Source: Taibaiella sp041660405 (GTDB lineage Bacteria > Bacteroidota > Bacteroidia > Chitinophagales > Chitinophagaceae). From it: a DNA stretch of 64,000 nucleotides. Positions within the stretch are counted from its first letter, which is position 1; the number at the start of each line of letters is the position of its first letter. A program made the translations under genes and the position numbers. Shown here piece after piece: positions 8,349 through 17,422 of this stretch. The notes below the pieces were generated by a model that saw only the letters and a program-made list of their open reading frames with translations, was not told the origin of the DNA and made no database searches. The stretch is taken from positions 5,950 through 69,949 of the forward strand of contig JBAZWL010000026.1 in NCBI GenBank assembly GCA_041660405.1, read 5' to 3'.

Positions 8349-9059
8349 TCAAAGTCCGAATTTATAAACCAGGCCGCCTGTTAAAGCGCTGTAAGCATCG
8401 TTATGTTGATTTGCTTCAACTGTTGGTTCATAACCATCAATTTTATCAGAGAAACACAAGTTTGTTCGCAGGTTGATGTTTACTAGTAATTTGGCGTTCC
8501 TGATTTTAGCTACAGGAAAATTCACACCCAACTCTAATGGTACAAAAATATTACTTCCTTTATAATCGGCCATCGAGCCATACGAAGTACTGGCAATACC
8601 ATTAGCTTTTACATTATTAGTAAGATTACCTACGCCTGTACCAAAGTATAAAGTGGATAGTATCCTTACAATGCTTTCTTTTTTCGCTTCTTCGCTGGCA
8701 AGGGCTACCGGAAAAAAGCGAAATGATAAACAAAACGCAAGATAATTATTTTCAAAGCCGGTTTCTGTAGCGTCTGCATCATCAAGAGAAGCCCCGCCTT
8801 TCAAAAGTCCTTTTTGAAAATCAAGATTTACCGCTAAAAAATCCAAAGAAAAATAATGAATACCTGCTCCTACTGTAGGGGAAGGAATGGTCTTCGTCCA
8901 TTGAAAATCACTATGGGAAAAGGTATAACCTCCTCCGGCAGAAATGCCAAACATGTCCGTTGCATCTTGTGCTTTTACTGAATTCACGGGTGATAAAAAG
9001 AGAAGCATAGCCAGGATAATAACTGGTTTTGCTACCCGGCTTTGGTGTAGAGGTTCCAT
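8349..9059 (-). CDS. Outer-membrane beta-barrel protein, porin-like
   Basis: A 236-aa protein from the start I prefer (MEPLHQSRVAKPVIILAMLLFL...), which gives a clean signal peptide cleaved near VKAQD. The 17 codons upstream in frame are not needed. The mature part shows alternating strand patterns typical of small barrels: FGISAGGGYTFSHSDFQW, GAGIHYFSLDFLAVNLDFQKG, FENNYLAFCLSFRFFP, FGTGVGNLTNNV and LELGVNFPVAKI. It ends in the aromatic-terminated strand YSALTGGLVYKFGL, as expected for barrel assembly. The function is unknown. It lies next to the adhesin cassette on the same strand but 108 bp beyond the small T9SS protein's stop. Confidence 0.75.
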   Translation of the reverse strand: MEPLHQSRVAKPVIILAMLLFLSPVNSVKAQDATDMFGISAGGGYTFSHSDFQWTKTIPSPTVGAGIHYFSLDFLAVNLDFQKGLLKGGASLDDADATETGFENNYLAFCLSFRFFPVALASEEAKKESIVRILSTLYFGTGVGNLTNNVKANGIASTSYGSMADYKGSNIFVPLELGVNFPVAKIRNAKLLVNINLRTNLCFSDKIDGYEPTVEANQHNDAYSALTGGLVYKFGL

Positions 9060-9167
9060 AATTAGGGGTTTATAAATTGTAACAAAAAACAATAATAATA
9101 AAGATAACAATGGCTGCCACCAATACAGGGACAGCCAATGTTATTTTTGCTTTACATGTTGATGGGT

Positions 9168-10235
9168 TTATTTCTTAATCAACTTGGCGTTGAAAATAGA
9201 TTCATCACCTTTCATGATATGGATCTGGTAAAAGCCATCAGCCAGGTTGTTCATATTGATACCTTCGATGCTGTTCTGCAGCTCTTTTTCAAGTACCAAT
9301 TGGCCTATCGCATTGAATACCCTTACGGTACCCTTATCGGTAAGACCTTTTATATAAACAATACCTTCTGTAGGATTAGGGTATACAGAAATTGCGTCTG
9401 TTACACAATTCATTTTTACACTTTCTACATTGGAAACGCTGGATGATTTAGCATCAATGGTTATCTGCCGGATACGATAGAAATTATGATTGTTAGCAGG
9501 TTGGCGATCAACAAAGTTGTATTCATCACTCTGCTCTGTAGCCGTAGTTGCCTTTAATTCGCCTATACTTTTAAATGCAATACCATCGAGGCTACGCTCA
9601 ACCTGGAATTTTTCTGTGTTCATTTCAACAGATGCTTTCCAGGTAATGTTAACCATACAATTGCCTTGCGCTTCTATGGTAAATTCTTTAAACTGTATAC
9701 TTAACGGAGTATTATTAATGGTTGTAAAACCCGAACTCGTGTTACCAGGGCCGCTTGGAACAATCCAGTTGTTAAACGCACCTAATAAGGATGGAGCAGC
9801 TCCCCAGCCAAATGTGGCTGTCCCATTGGTTGAAGCTACCGTTTTTATCGGAACATCAAATGCTACAATAGCCGTTAAAGTAGGAAGTACTTCTATATCA
9901 TCCGAAGCATTTACCAGGACTGCGGTTTGCGCATCTACCCTGGAGTAAGTCCAGCCAGCCGGTACTCCCGGATAAGTGGTCATAAACTCTATTGAAGGTG
10001 GCAGTATAAGATTAACCTGCAGTACGCCCTGAGCTATCTGGATTCCCTGGTTTACCAACTGAACATGGTACACACTATTAATAGGAAAGCCCGAATAGTT
10101 ATTAGCTCCCAGGTTACCATTAAGATTACCCGAAAGAGACACATTAGCCGTTTGCTGTGCATGGGTAACTATAGGCAGCGAACCTGCAAAAAGCATAAGG
10201 CTTGCGGCAAGCGCACTTTTAAATATGTTATTCAT
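9168..10235 (-). CDS. Small T9SS-sorted partner protein, cassette A
   Basis: A 355-aa secreted protein. The signal peptide is MNNIFKSALAASLMLFAGSLPIVTHAQ. A DUF11-like beta-sandwich follows (about residues 28-165, with LPPSIEFMTTYPGVPAGWTY). Next is the FN3-like domain often found in T9SS cargo (about 170-275, VNITWKASVEMNTEKFQVERSLDG...FYRIRQITID). It ends in a type A sorting domain: ISVYPNPTEGIVYIKGL, VRVFNAIGQLV, LADGFYQIHIMKG, FNAKLIKK. It is a clear paralog of the protein at 16319-17350, sharing PAGWTY, NTPL..QF and FxVERSxDG. It lies 85 bp after the giant gene, with a hairpin between. Likely exported by the T9SS and attached at the surface. Its link to the giant is inferred from the duplicated layout. 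Confidence 0.9.
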   Translation of the reverse strand: MNNIFKSALAASLMLFAGSLPIVTHAQQTANVSLSGNLNGNLGANNYSGFPINSVYHVQLVNQGIQIAQGVLQVNLILPPSIEFMTTYPGVPAGWTYSRVDAQTAVLVNASDDIEVLPTLTAIVAFDVPIKTVASTNGTATFGWGAAPSLLGAFNNWIVPSGPGNTSSGFTTINNTPLSIQFKEFTIEAQGNCMVNITWKASVEMNTEKFQVERSLDGIAFKSIGELKATTATEQSDEYNFVDRQPANNHNFYRIRQITIDAKSSSVSNVESVKMNCVTDAISVYPNPTEGIVYIKGLTDKGTVRVFNAIGQLVLEKELQNSIEGINMNNLADGFYQIHIMKGDESIFNAKLIKK

Positions 10236-10281
10236 AAGATTAGTTTTTAGATAATGAACTTATTCGAAAACTTCAATAGTA

Positions 10282-10306
10282 CCGGGCGGTGGCAAGCACC
10301 GCCCGG
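10282..10306 (-). promoter_or_regulatory. Intercistronic GC hairpin, cassette A
   Basis: Perfect 10-bp stem CCGGGCGGTG / CACCGCCCGG with a 5-nt loop. It begins 14 nt after the giant stop codon and ends 46 nt before the small gene's start. On the minus strand no T-run follows, so it is not a standard terminator. A matching hairpin sits at the same place in cassette B. Confidence 0.75.
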
Positions 10307-10320
10307 CTATTGACATCAAA

Positions 10321-13300
10321 TTAAGGATTCACGTTAAACAAGGTCACAGAAGAGTTGTTCGCAGCATTGATCTCGCCACCACTTCCTGCTGTAACAGTTG
10401 AAATGATTGCATAGAAACCAGTACCAGGACTACCCGGATCAGTAATGCTGAAGTTCAGTACTGCAGGAGATCCTATACCAGGATTAATTACTGCAGTATT
10501 TGAAGTCACCATATAAACACTACTCATACCTAACTGCGTAAGTGTCCATCCTGCATTAGTTCCACCCAATGCGAAACCGGTAGGAAGTGTAACTGTGGCA
10601 GTGATGCTTCCTGCAGATACAGATTGACCGCTATTGTAAATGTTCAAAGTAAATGCTGCAGATGAAGTTGACGCCAGCGAGTAGTTCGAAGGAGTTACTG
10701 TAGCAAATGGGAACAAATCAGGAGCAGTACAACTGTTGATGGTAAATGTTGCAGTCTTCATACAACCGTTAGCATCTGTCAACTGTACAGTATAAGTACC
10801 CGGAGCAAGGTTGTTTACATTCCAGTTAGATGTAGCCGCTACGTTAGTCTGTGTAGAAACAGGCAGGTTTGACGGATCAAATATCTGGAGGCTGTAAGGT
10901 CCTACGCCACCCGAGAAGCTCAATGTAGCAGTACCATTGTTTGAATTACAAGCTGCACCCGTATTGGTAACCAGAAGTATAACGGGAGTAAGCGGCTGGC
11001 TAATAGTGAATGTTACACTATCTGAGCAGGAAATGTTAGATACAACAAGCAGGTAGTTACCAGCTAATAAATTAGGATTGGTAATAGTACCACTTAATAC
11101 CTGGTTGTCCTGATCGCTTACCAAAGAGCCATTTCTGTATAATTTCCGATAGATAGTGTTATTACCATTTACACCCATAGCATTATAGGTATAAGTAACA
11201 GAACCATTGTTATTACCATTACAGATAGTCACGTTGCTAGTCCATAGGTTACTAATATCAGGACGATCGTTAACGATTACAGTGAAGCTCATTATAGAGT
11301 CACAAGTACTGTTACCGGTATTAGTTACTTTAAGTGTATAAACACCGGCAGTATTAGGTGCCATCATGAAGGTGATCACTGATTGTTCGGCCTGTATAGT
11401 AGTACCTGTCGCAACCATTACCGGTAGCGGTGTGAAGGTATTGACACGGGTAAGTGTATAAGTGCTTCCATTAGGTACACCACTTATCCTGTATTCCACT
11501 ACTTCTTCTTCACAATATGTATATGTCGATCCATTAACCATAACAACGGTGTTGGCTGTCAACACTGGTTTAGGCATAGGTGTAACATTTACTGTAAAGT
11601 TTACAGTGGATACACATGCATTCGGATTAGAGGTTACAGTCAATGTGAAATTGTGCGTACCCACACTATTACCGTTTGTACCCAGCGTACTTAAAATGTG
11701 CGTGATAGTAGTGGTAGTTAATGGACCTGAAAGTGTAGTAAAGGTATGTGTACCTGTACCGCCTGTTCTCACGATAGTATAAGTCTGATTCAATGCTCCG
11801 GAATCAGATACTAAAGTGATAGGTTTGGTAGCTGCATAGCCTTCGCAGAAAGAAATAGACGACGGGTTGATTGTTGCACCTTGTGCGAAAGTGTACTTCG
11901 GAGAAGAATAAACCTTTACATAGAAAGTGCGTAATGAATCGCAACCATCACTGCTGGTAGTAAGCAAAGTATAAGTACCTGCAGCTCCCTGGGCAACAGG
12001 GAATTCATAATAGCTTACAGGGCTTGTAGTAATAGTACCGGTAGCGGCAGTTACGCCATCTTTCTTAAATACATAAGTAAGTGTTGCGTTCAGATCCGGA
12101 TCATTGGAAGCACCTCTGTTAAAGTAGAAACGTACTTGTGCAGGATAGCAGATCTTAATGGTATCACCTTGATTTACTATAGTACCTGGGGCAGAAGCAC
12201 CAGTAATAGTCCAGCCAACATCAACTCTTGGTTTCTGTTTGATGTACAGACGGAAGTCAATAGTAGAGGCACAAAGTGTTGTTGGATTTTTAACTTCCAC
12301 TCTATACCAGTTGCGTGAAGGAGTTCCTACAGATACATCTGTTGCACTGTTGTAAGGTCCTGAGTTGAAATTATAAGTAAACGTTCCGCTTGGTGGGATG
12401 ATGAATGTACCCACTTGTGTAGAAGCTGAGCTTATAGATGTACCATATCCGGTAAACATTTCGATCAGATAACCCGGAGTACCGACAATGTTGATACTGT
12501 TACTGGTATTTTCACAAATCTCTCTTTCATTCTGCGGATAACTGGCAGGAGAAACATAATTAAAGTTGGTACCGCCATTTAGATTTACGGTAACAGAAGA
12601 GCCCGGATTAGGATTAACCTGTATCGTATAAGTAATCACAGAATCGCAACCACCTGTGATCAATGGATTGGTATTTACAGTAAGTGAACCTGCATAACTA
12701 CCAGCAGCTGTTGGAGGAATGCTCCAGGTATCAGTACCTGATCCACCAATCGGACTGTTGGCTCCGGCAGAGCCAAGACCAGTTACAACATAAGTATTAC
12801 CTACACCACTTGTAAGGCTTACATTACTTGTTGAACTGGCACAGATCTGTATTACAGCACCCTGAGTTACCGGCTGGCCTGCAATCACATAAGTGAAGGA
12901 AGGTTTTGCAATAGTATAAACAGTGAAGTTCAAAGTCGTACTGCAGAATGGCCCGTTTACAGTTACCACGTAGTTGCCTGCAGCATTAAAATTAATCTGA
13001 GGTAACAAAGAAGCAGTACCTGAAGTGATAGCACCACTTCCCAAAGTAACATTGTCTTTAACGATAGTATAGTTACCCGGAACAGCATTAACAAGATTGC
13101 TGATACTGTAAGTTACTGAACCAACAGGAATACAAATTGTATCAGAGCTTCCGGGAGTTAAAGGCACTCCGTTCAGGTTAAATACAAATGTTGGATTTGG
13201 TTTTACAGTAAGTGTTCTTGAAGTAGCACCGGATGTAGATACACAAGCAGGAGCTGTGTTGTATTTAACGGAGTCAATATTTACAGTATGTACAATATCA

Positions 13301-14997
13301 CCGGGGCCTGCATTGATAGTAGTTACAGCACCAACGTTGATTGTACCACCTGTAGCTGATGTGCTAAGCACATTTGTACCACCCACACCATTAATTCTAA
13401 AATAAACAGTACGGGTATAACCGCTACCAGTAACGCTATATGTAATATTGCTAAAAGAACCACCGGAACATATCTGTTGGTTGCCCGGTTGAACATTAGA
13501 AATTACCAGCGCTGGTCTTACCACCAATACACTGCCAGGAGCAGTAAGATTTTGAGTACAGTTACTGGTACCCGTAGTATTGGTAGCCTGGTTCAGAGTA
13601 ACCGTAGTATTTGCGAAAATACCATTTACTGTAATAGTAGCCGTTCCGTTTGGAAGGATATTGACACTGCCGGTATAAGGTGTACCCGGAGCACCGCCTG
13701 TTACTGTAAAATCAATAATAGCGTTAGGCGTACCAACTATAGTCCATACACCATTACCACCACTTGAACAGAATTCGCCGTTGTTGCCCGTAATACTTGC
13801 TGTGGGCTGGCTTACGGTAACAATTGCAGAACCTGTCATGGAAGCAGCACAAACAGTAGAACTTCCGACAGCCTCTATAGTATAGTGCGTACCGGAACTT
13901 GCTGCAGATGCCTGCCAGGTTAATGCGCTACCATTACCTGCCATTGGTGCACCTACGTTTACACCATTATTCTTTAATTGATACGTTACACCTACTTCGC
14001 TTCCACTAAGCATGATAGGTACAGTACCGCCTGCGGGATTAGCACAGTTATTACCACCACCGCTTACCATATAAATAGCAGGAGCCATTCTAACAATGAA
14101 AGAACCAGTCATGTCTGTTACACAAGAGTTATCTACATTGTTAACACCTTTTACAGTGTAAGTGCCACCGGTAAGTCCGCCGAAAGTAAGTACACCACCA
14201 TTACCAACCATATTGGTACCAGTGGCTATATTGTTTTTATACAATTGATAAGTAACGGCCGAAGACGTAGGAGAGGCTACCGTAACACTTCCCGTTCCTG
14301 CAGGACAATTGCTGGTACCGCCTACTGCTAAAGCCACAGGGGCGATACAGGATATCGCGCCATTAATCTGGATATCATCTATACCAATATTCTGAGACGT
14401 GTTACCGGAAAAAGTAACGGTAAACGATCCTGTAAGATTAGTTACCGCTACAGTACGGATAACATTAAAACAGGTAGAGCTTAATACGCTGCTGAACATT
14501 GAGCCATAATTAGTCCCGTTAACCTTGATCTGCAGGTTATCGGTTACCGTATCCGGTATTCCGTAATCCAGTACTGCAACACTGATTTCGGAAATGTCCA
14601 GTTTATAGCCCGGATCAACCGTGAAGTTGAAAATATAATTATACGCTACAGGGCCAGTTGAAAAACCATTGGTACCACCGCAACCATCTCCGAATACCAC
14701 ATTACCACCAGTTGGTGTTGAGTATCCTAAATGGGTGGCGGCAAAAACGGTAGCATCAAAATTGTTATTGTATACCTGGGCTTGTGCTGCATTAAATGCA
14801 AAAACAGCCATAATGGCCATAGGTATCATTTTGGCACTGCGTAATAAATTTCCGGCAGACCGGTTAAGCCCGGTAATATGACGGATCGCTTTTCCGGCGA
14901 AGGCGGACAATTGTTCCGTAAAGGAAGATCTGGCTCCCCTATCCTGAACGGCCCGCATCATTGGAGATGTATCTCCAGGTGTGTTTAGTTTAATCAT
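10321..14997 (-). CDS. Giant repeat-rich secreted protein, cassette A
   Basis: A 1558-aa putative surface adhesin. A long polar N-extension (residues 1-56) precedes the hydrophobic signal core MIPMAIMAVFAFNAAQA (57-73). Residues about 75-215 look like a jelly-roll domain (FNFTVDPGYKLDISEISVAVLDYG). A series of Ig-like repeats with paired Cys follows (NCPAGTGSVTV..., SCVTDMTGSFIV..., ICSGGSFSNITYSV...). A SprB-type repeat (about 1346-1424, GTATLSFSGGVGPYSLQI...LAPGTYTVQLTDANGC) and a terminal DUF11-like domain (about 1425-1558, VTLPTGFALGGTNAGWTL) complete it. No type A sorting motif and no CHU_C/type B-like end are visible, which is unusual for a T9SS-era adhesin. The likely secretion partner is the next gene downstream. 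Confidence 0.85.
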   Translation of the reverse strand: MIKLNTPGDTSPMMRAVQDRGARSSFTEQLSAFAGKAIRHITGLNRSAGNLLRSAKMIPMAIMAVFAFNAAQAQVYNNNFDATVFAATHLGYSTPTGGNVVFGDGCGGTNGFSTGPVAYNYIFNFTVDPGYKLDISEISVAVLDYGIPDTVTDNLQIKVNGTNYGSMFSSVLSSTCFNVIRTVAVTNLTGSFTVTFSGNTSQNIGIDDIQINGAISCIAPVALAVGGTSNCPAGTGSVTVASPTSSAVTYQLYKNNIATGTNMVGNGGVLTFGGLTGGTYTVKGVNNVDNSCVTDMTGSFIVRMAPAIYMVSGGGNNCANPAGGTVPIMLSGSEVGVTYQLKNNGVNVGAPMAGNGSALTWQASAASSGTHYTIEAVGSSTVCAASMTGSAIVTVSQPTASITGNNGEFCSSGGNGVWTIVGTPNAIIDFTVTGGAPGTPYTGSVNILPNGTATITVNGIFANTTVTLNQATNTTGTSNCTQNLTAPGSVLVVRPALVISNVQPGNQQICSGGSFSNITYSVTGSGYTRTVYFRINGVGGTNVLSTSATGGTINVGAVTTINAGPGDIVHTVNIDSVKYNTAPACVSTSGATSRTLTVKPNPTFVFNLNGVPLTPGSSDTICIPVGSVTYSISNLVNAVPGNYTIVKDNVTLGSGAITSGTASLLPQINFNAAGNYVVTVNGPFCSTTLNFTVYTIAKPSFTYVIAGQPVTQGAVIQICASSTSNVSLTSGVGNTYVVTGLGSAGANSPIGGSGTDTWSIPPTAAGSYAGSLTVNTNPLITGGCDSVITYTIQVNPNPGSSVTVNLNGGTNFNYVSPASYPQNEREICENTSNSINIVGTPGYLIEMFTGYGTSISSASTQVGTFIIPPSGTFTYNFNSGPYNSATDVSVGTPSRNWYRVEVKNPTTLCASTIDFRLYIKQKPRVDVGWTITGASAPGTIVNQGDTIKICYPAQVRFYFNRGASNDPDLNATLTYVFKKDGVTAATGTITTSPVSYYEFPVAQGAAGTYTLLTTSSDGCDSLRTFYVKVYSSPKYTFAQGATINPSSISFCEGYAATKPITLVSDSGALNQTYTIVRTGGTGTHTFTTLSGPLTTTTITHILSTLGTNGNSVGTHNFTLTVTSNPNACVSTVNFTVNVTPMPKPVLTANTVVMVNGSTYTYCEEEVVEYRISGVPNGSTYTLTRVNTFTPLPVMVATGTTIQAEQSVITFMMAPNTAGVYTLKVTNTGNSTCDSIMSFTVIVNDRPDISNLWTSNVTICNGNNNGSVTYTYNAMGVNGNNTIYRKLYRNGSLVSDQDNQVLSGTITNPNLLAGNYLLVVSNISCSDSVTFTISQPLTPVILLVTNTGAACNSNNGTATLSFSGGVGPYSLQIFDPSNLPVSTQTNVAATSNWNVNNLAPGTYTVQLTDANGCMKTATFTINSCTAPDLFPFATVTPSNYSLASTSSAAFTLNIYNSGQSVSAGSITATVTLPTGFALGGTNAGWTLTQLGMSSVYMVTSNTAVINPGIGSPAVLNFSITDPGSPGTGFYAIISTVTAGSGGEINAANNSSVTLFNVNP

Positions 14998-15811
14998 AGG
15001 TAACGTTTTACATTTGATTGGGTTAAATAAAGTGGCAAAAATTTAATAACAGATTTAAATTGAACGTCAATTAATTTTATTTGATTAATAGGGACGTGTT
15101 TAGCATGCCCGCAATACAGATTAGCTGTCGGGTGCTCAGTCCTATCATCACATTTAAAATTGTAGCGGTTTCAGCGCTTGCGTAATGGAATTACGATAAG
15201 GATCCTATAAGGGAATATTGGGGGAGACTCTTGTCATAGGCTTTATGGTTTATAGGAGATATAGGGGTTGTTTGAATATGTCAAATGATATTTTACTTTC
15301 AGGCTAAATCATAAGAAAAGAAAAAACTTTAACACAAAAGTAGAAGATATATATTTAAAAAAAAGGACGATTTGGTGTAGTTTTATGAAATAAAAATAAC
15401 AATATATAAATACAGTCTATAAATTGCTAATTGCTTGGAAACTAGCATATTCAAAATCAATAAATAGGCATTCGCCTAAAAAGGCGGTTTAATTTCTCCA
15501 GAGCATAATAATAGCTACGCAAATTTAATACTCATAATTATTTCATTTACAATAGTTTAATTACTTTATTAAATTCTACTTTTTTCAAACTAACATTAAA
15601 ATCAAAAACAAAAGATTACGTCTTAAAATTTGAATTTATGACAAATGAGGCTATAACAGGTAGATTATCCACCCAAAATGGCACCTAATAATAAAACATT
15701 TTCATTTTTAATATTCTTAACTTTGACCGAATTGTTTAATTTTCAAACTACTCCTTATGTTAAAATAGCTCCCATAAACCCACCTGTTAAACCACCTAAA
15801 CCCTACCCCTT
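14998..15811. other. AT-rich divergent intergenic region, cassette A
   Basis: 814 bp between the giant gene (-) and the XRE gene (+). I see no credible gene. It holds a short perfect inverted repeat CGTAAT/ATTACG (15181-15195). It also holds ATTGGGTTAAA (15017-15027), near the giant's start, and the TAAACC direct repeat next to the XRE start. Promoters of both genes and their control sites must lie here. Confidence 0.6.
15786..15806 (+). promoter_or_regulatory. TAAACC direct repeat before XRE gene 1
   Basis: GTTAAACCACCTAAACCCTAC contains TAAACC twice with a 9-bp period (15788-15793 and 15797-15802), ending 5 bp before the start codon. The same GTTAAACCAnnTAAACC occurs before the third XRE paralog. 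Candidate autoregulatory operator; inference. Confidence 0.4.
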
Positions 15812-16177
15812 ATGGATCTGAATTGTATCAGATGCAACATTAAACGACTGAGAAAGTCAGCACGCATCACACAAAAAGAAATGGCGTTCAAACTGTTTAT
15901 GGATGAACGTACATATTCGAAATTTGAACGTGGAGAAAATAAGTCAATGGACATCAGGCTGCTTGCTTCAATAGCTTCGCTGTTGGAAATAGATCTTCCG
16001 ATATTGTTGCAAGATGCAGAAGAACAGGAAGCCAAAGAACAGGAGCTCCATGTAAACGGCGAACATCCGTCCGCTATTGATATTGAAAAAGAAATACGAA
16101 CACTGAAAGAGGAAGTACATGAATTGATATTGTATCACAAAGAGACCTTAAAGCTTCTTAAAACTTACTCCGAATGA
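15812..16177 (+). CDS. Small XRE-family regulator 1
   Basis: A 121-aa DNA-binding protein. The N-terminal helix-turn-helix of the Cro/XRE type spans about residues 6-65 (IRCNIKRLRKSARITQKEMAFKL, FMDERTYSKFERGENKSMDIRLL). A charged C-terminal segment (about 90-118, IEKEIRTLKEEVHELILYHKETLKLL) looks like a coiled coil for oligomerisation. The stretch MDERTYxKxERGxxKSMDxRLL is nearly identical in the paralogs at 27497 and 28094, which points to shared DNA targets or recent duplication. It is divergent from giant gene A and convergent with small partner B. A regulatory role over the adhesin cassette is inferred from position only. Confidence 0.85.
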   Translation: MDLNCIRCNIKRLRKSARITQKEMAFKLFMDERTYSKFERGENKSMDIRLLASIASLLEIDLPILLQDAEEQEAKEQELHVNGEHPSAIDIEKEIRTLKEEVHELILYHKETLKLLKTYSE

Positions 16178-16273
16178 GCTTTATGAGCTGCCGAAAGCCT
16201 TTGCTCTATTGCAGTAGAACAATGAAAACCTTGGACAGTATAATCGCGAAATTAAGGGCAGCGTCTAAATACA

Positions 16274-16303
16274 AAAAGCCGATCCTTCCGGATCGGCTTT
16301 TGT
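16274..16303 (+). terminator. Bidirectional terminator between XRE gene 1 and small partner B
   Basis: AAAAGCCGATCC (16274-16285), loop TTCC, GGATCGGCTTTT (16290-16301). A-run and T-run flank the stem, serving both convergent genes. Confidence 0.85.
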
Positions 16304-16318
16304 TCATTAAGATTTCTT

Positions 16319-17350
16319 TTAATCTGCTTTTACAAACTTACCATTGAAGATAGTTTTACCACCTTTAATTACTTGTACCTGGTAGATACCGGAAGCAAGT
16401 TTACTTACCTTAACCGGATAAACATCTTCAGTTGCAGTTTCTTCCCTAATCTGCTGACCAAGAATATTAAATAACCTGATCGTATTCGTACCAGACAATC
16501 CTTTAACCTTTACTACTTCTGTAGCCGGGTTAGGGAATAATTCTACAGGCATCACCACGTTACAGTTACCTTTTGCAGATACAACATTGGTAGTATAATG
16601 CTTGCCGTCTATATCAATTTGTGATACACGATAAAAATTAGTTCCATTAACCGGTGCCTTGTCTACATAACTATAAGTAGCTCTGTCAGTAATGCTCATG
16701 TTGGCATTTACTTTAGCTATTGACTCGAAGGAAGTGCCATCAACACTGCGTTCTACATTAAAGTAAGCATTGCTCACTTCGTTGGTAGTAATCCATTCGA
16801 GTTTTACATCGCAACCTTCAGCCTTTGCATTAAAGGAGTGAAACTGTACGGGCAACGGCGTATTCTGCACTACAATTGTAGTTGTAAATAAGTTATTGCT
16901 CGGAGTAGGATCTGTAATGGTTATCGGAATCTGAATTACGATCTGCGCTGCAGTAAACAATGTTGAACCTATATTCTGTGTTGTTTTGAATGGAACTGAA
17001 AATTCAACTTCCGCCAAAGGATCAACACTGATTGCAGGTACCAATTTCGCGTCTGTTGGTCCGATTTTGGTATAGGTCCATCCTGCAGGAATATTAGGAT
17101 AAGTTGCATCAAACTCAACACCGTTAGGCAATGCAAGCTGAATACGAAAAGAGCTTGCATTTAGCGAGCTAAAAGAGTTGTTGGCAAAGGAAACTTCCAG
17201 GCTGCTTGCATAAACGAAGCCAGGATAGTTACCGGATTCTGCTGCCATTCCTGATACAGAAAGATCAGCAGGGGTCTGAGCATAAACACCGCCTGCCAAA
17301 CCTGTGGTTAGTAGCGTAAGGAGCGCCATTTTTTTTATCATCCGTTGCAT
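16319..17350 (-). CDS. Small T9SS-sorted partner protein, cassette B
   Basis: A 343-aa paralog of the cassette A partner. I start at the ATG ending at 17350 (MQRMIKKMALLTLLTTGLAGGVYAQ), which gives a compact signal peptide. The longer GTG-started frame would run through the intercistronic hairpin. The mature protein begins with a DUF11-like domain (SGNYPGFVY, LPNGVEFDATYPNIPAGWTY). The FN3-like T9SS cargo domain follows (VKLEWITTNEVSNAYFNVERS...FYRVSQIDIDGK). It ends with a type A sorting domain: VELFPNPATEVVKVKGL, IRLFNILGQQI, LASGIYQVQVIKG, FNGKFVKAD. It lies 72 bp after the stop of the 3102-aa giant gene and is very likely co-transcribed with it. Likely role: surface partner or secretion escort of the giant; inference. 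Confidence 0.9.
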   Translation of the reverse strand: MQRMIKKMALLTLLTTGLAGGVYAQTPADLSVSGMAAESGNYPGFVYASSLEVSFANNSFSSLNASSFRIQLALPNGVEFDATYPNIPAGWTYTKIGPTDAKLVPAISVDPLAEVEFSVPFKTTQNIGSTLFTAAQIVIQIPITITDPTPSNNLFTTTIVVQNTPLPVQFHSFNAKAEGCDVKLEWITTNEVSNAYFNVERSVDGTSFESIAKVNANMSITDRATYSYVDKAPVNGTNFYRVSQIDIDGKHYTTNVVSAKGNCNVVMPVELFPNPATEVVKVKGLSGTNTIRLFNILGQQIREETATEDVYPVKVSKLASGIYQVQVIKGGKTIFNGKFVKAD

Positions 17351-17383
17351 AATAATTTGGTTTTTCAATTTGAAACTAAAATA

Positions 17384-17412
17384 CCGGAACGATGCTTTCA
17401 GCACCGTCCCGG
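17384..17412 (-). promoter_or_regulatory. Intercistronic GC hairpin, cassette B
   Basis: On the minus-strand RNA CCGGGACGGTGC (5' arm) and GCATCGUUCCGG (3' arm) pair over 12 bp with two G-U pairs and a 5-nt loop. It starts 10 nt after the giant stop codon and ends 34 nt before the small gene's start. Position and sequence (CCGGGxCGGTGC) match the cassette A hairpin. Confidence 0.7.
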
Positions 17413-17422
17413 CAGATAAACT

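Noticed and set aside
10282..10306. Rho-independent terminator after giant gene A
   Set aside because: The stem is strong, but no T-run follows on the minus strand and the small gene lies 46 nt beyond in the same direction; kept as an intercistronic hairpin instead.
17351..17404. GTG start at 17404 for small partner B
   Set aside because: It would put the start inside the intercistronic hairpin and add 18 residues before a complete signal peptide; the ATG ending at 17350 fits better.
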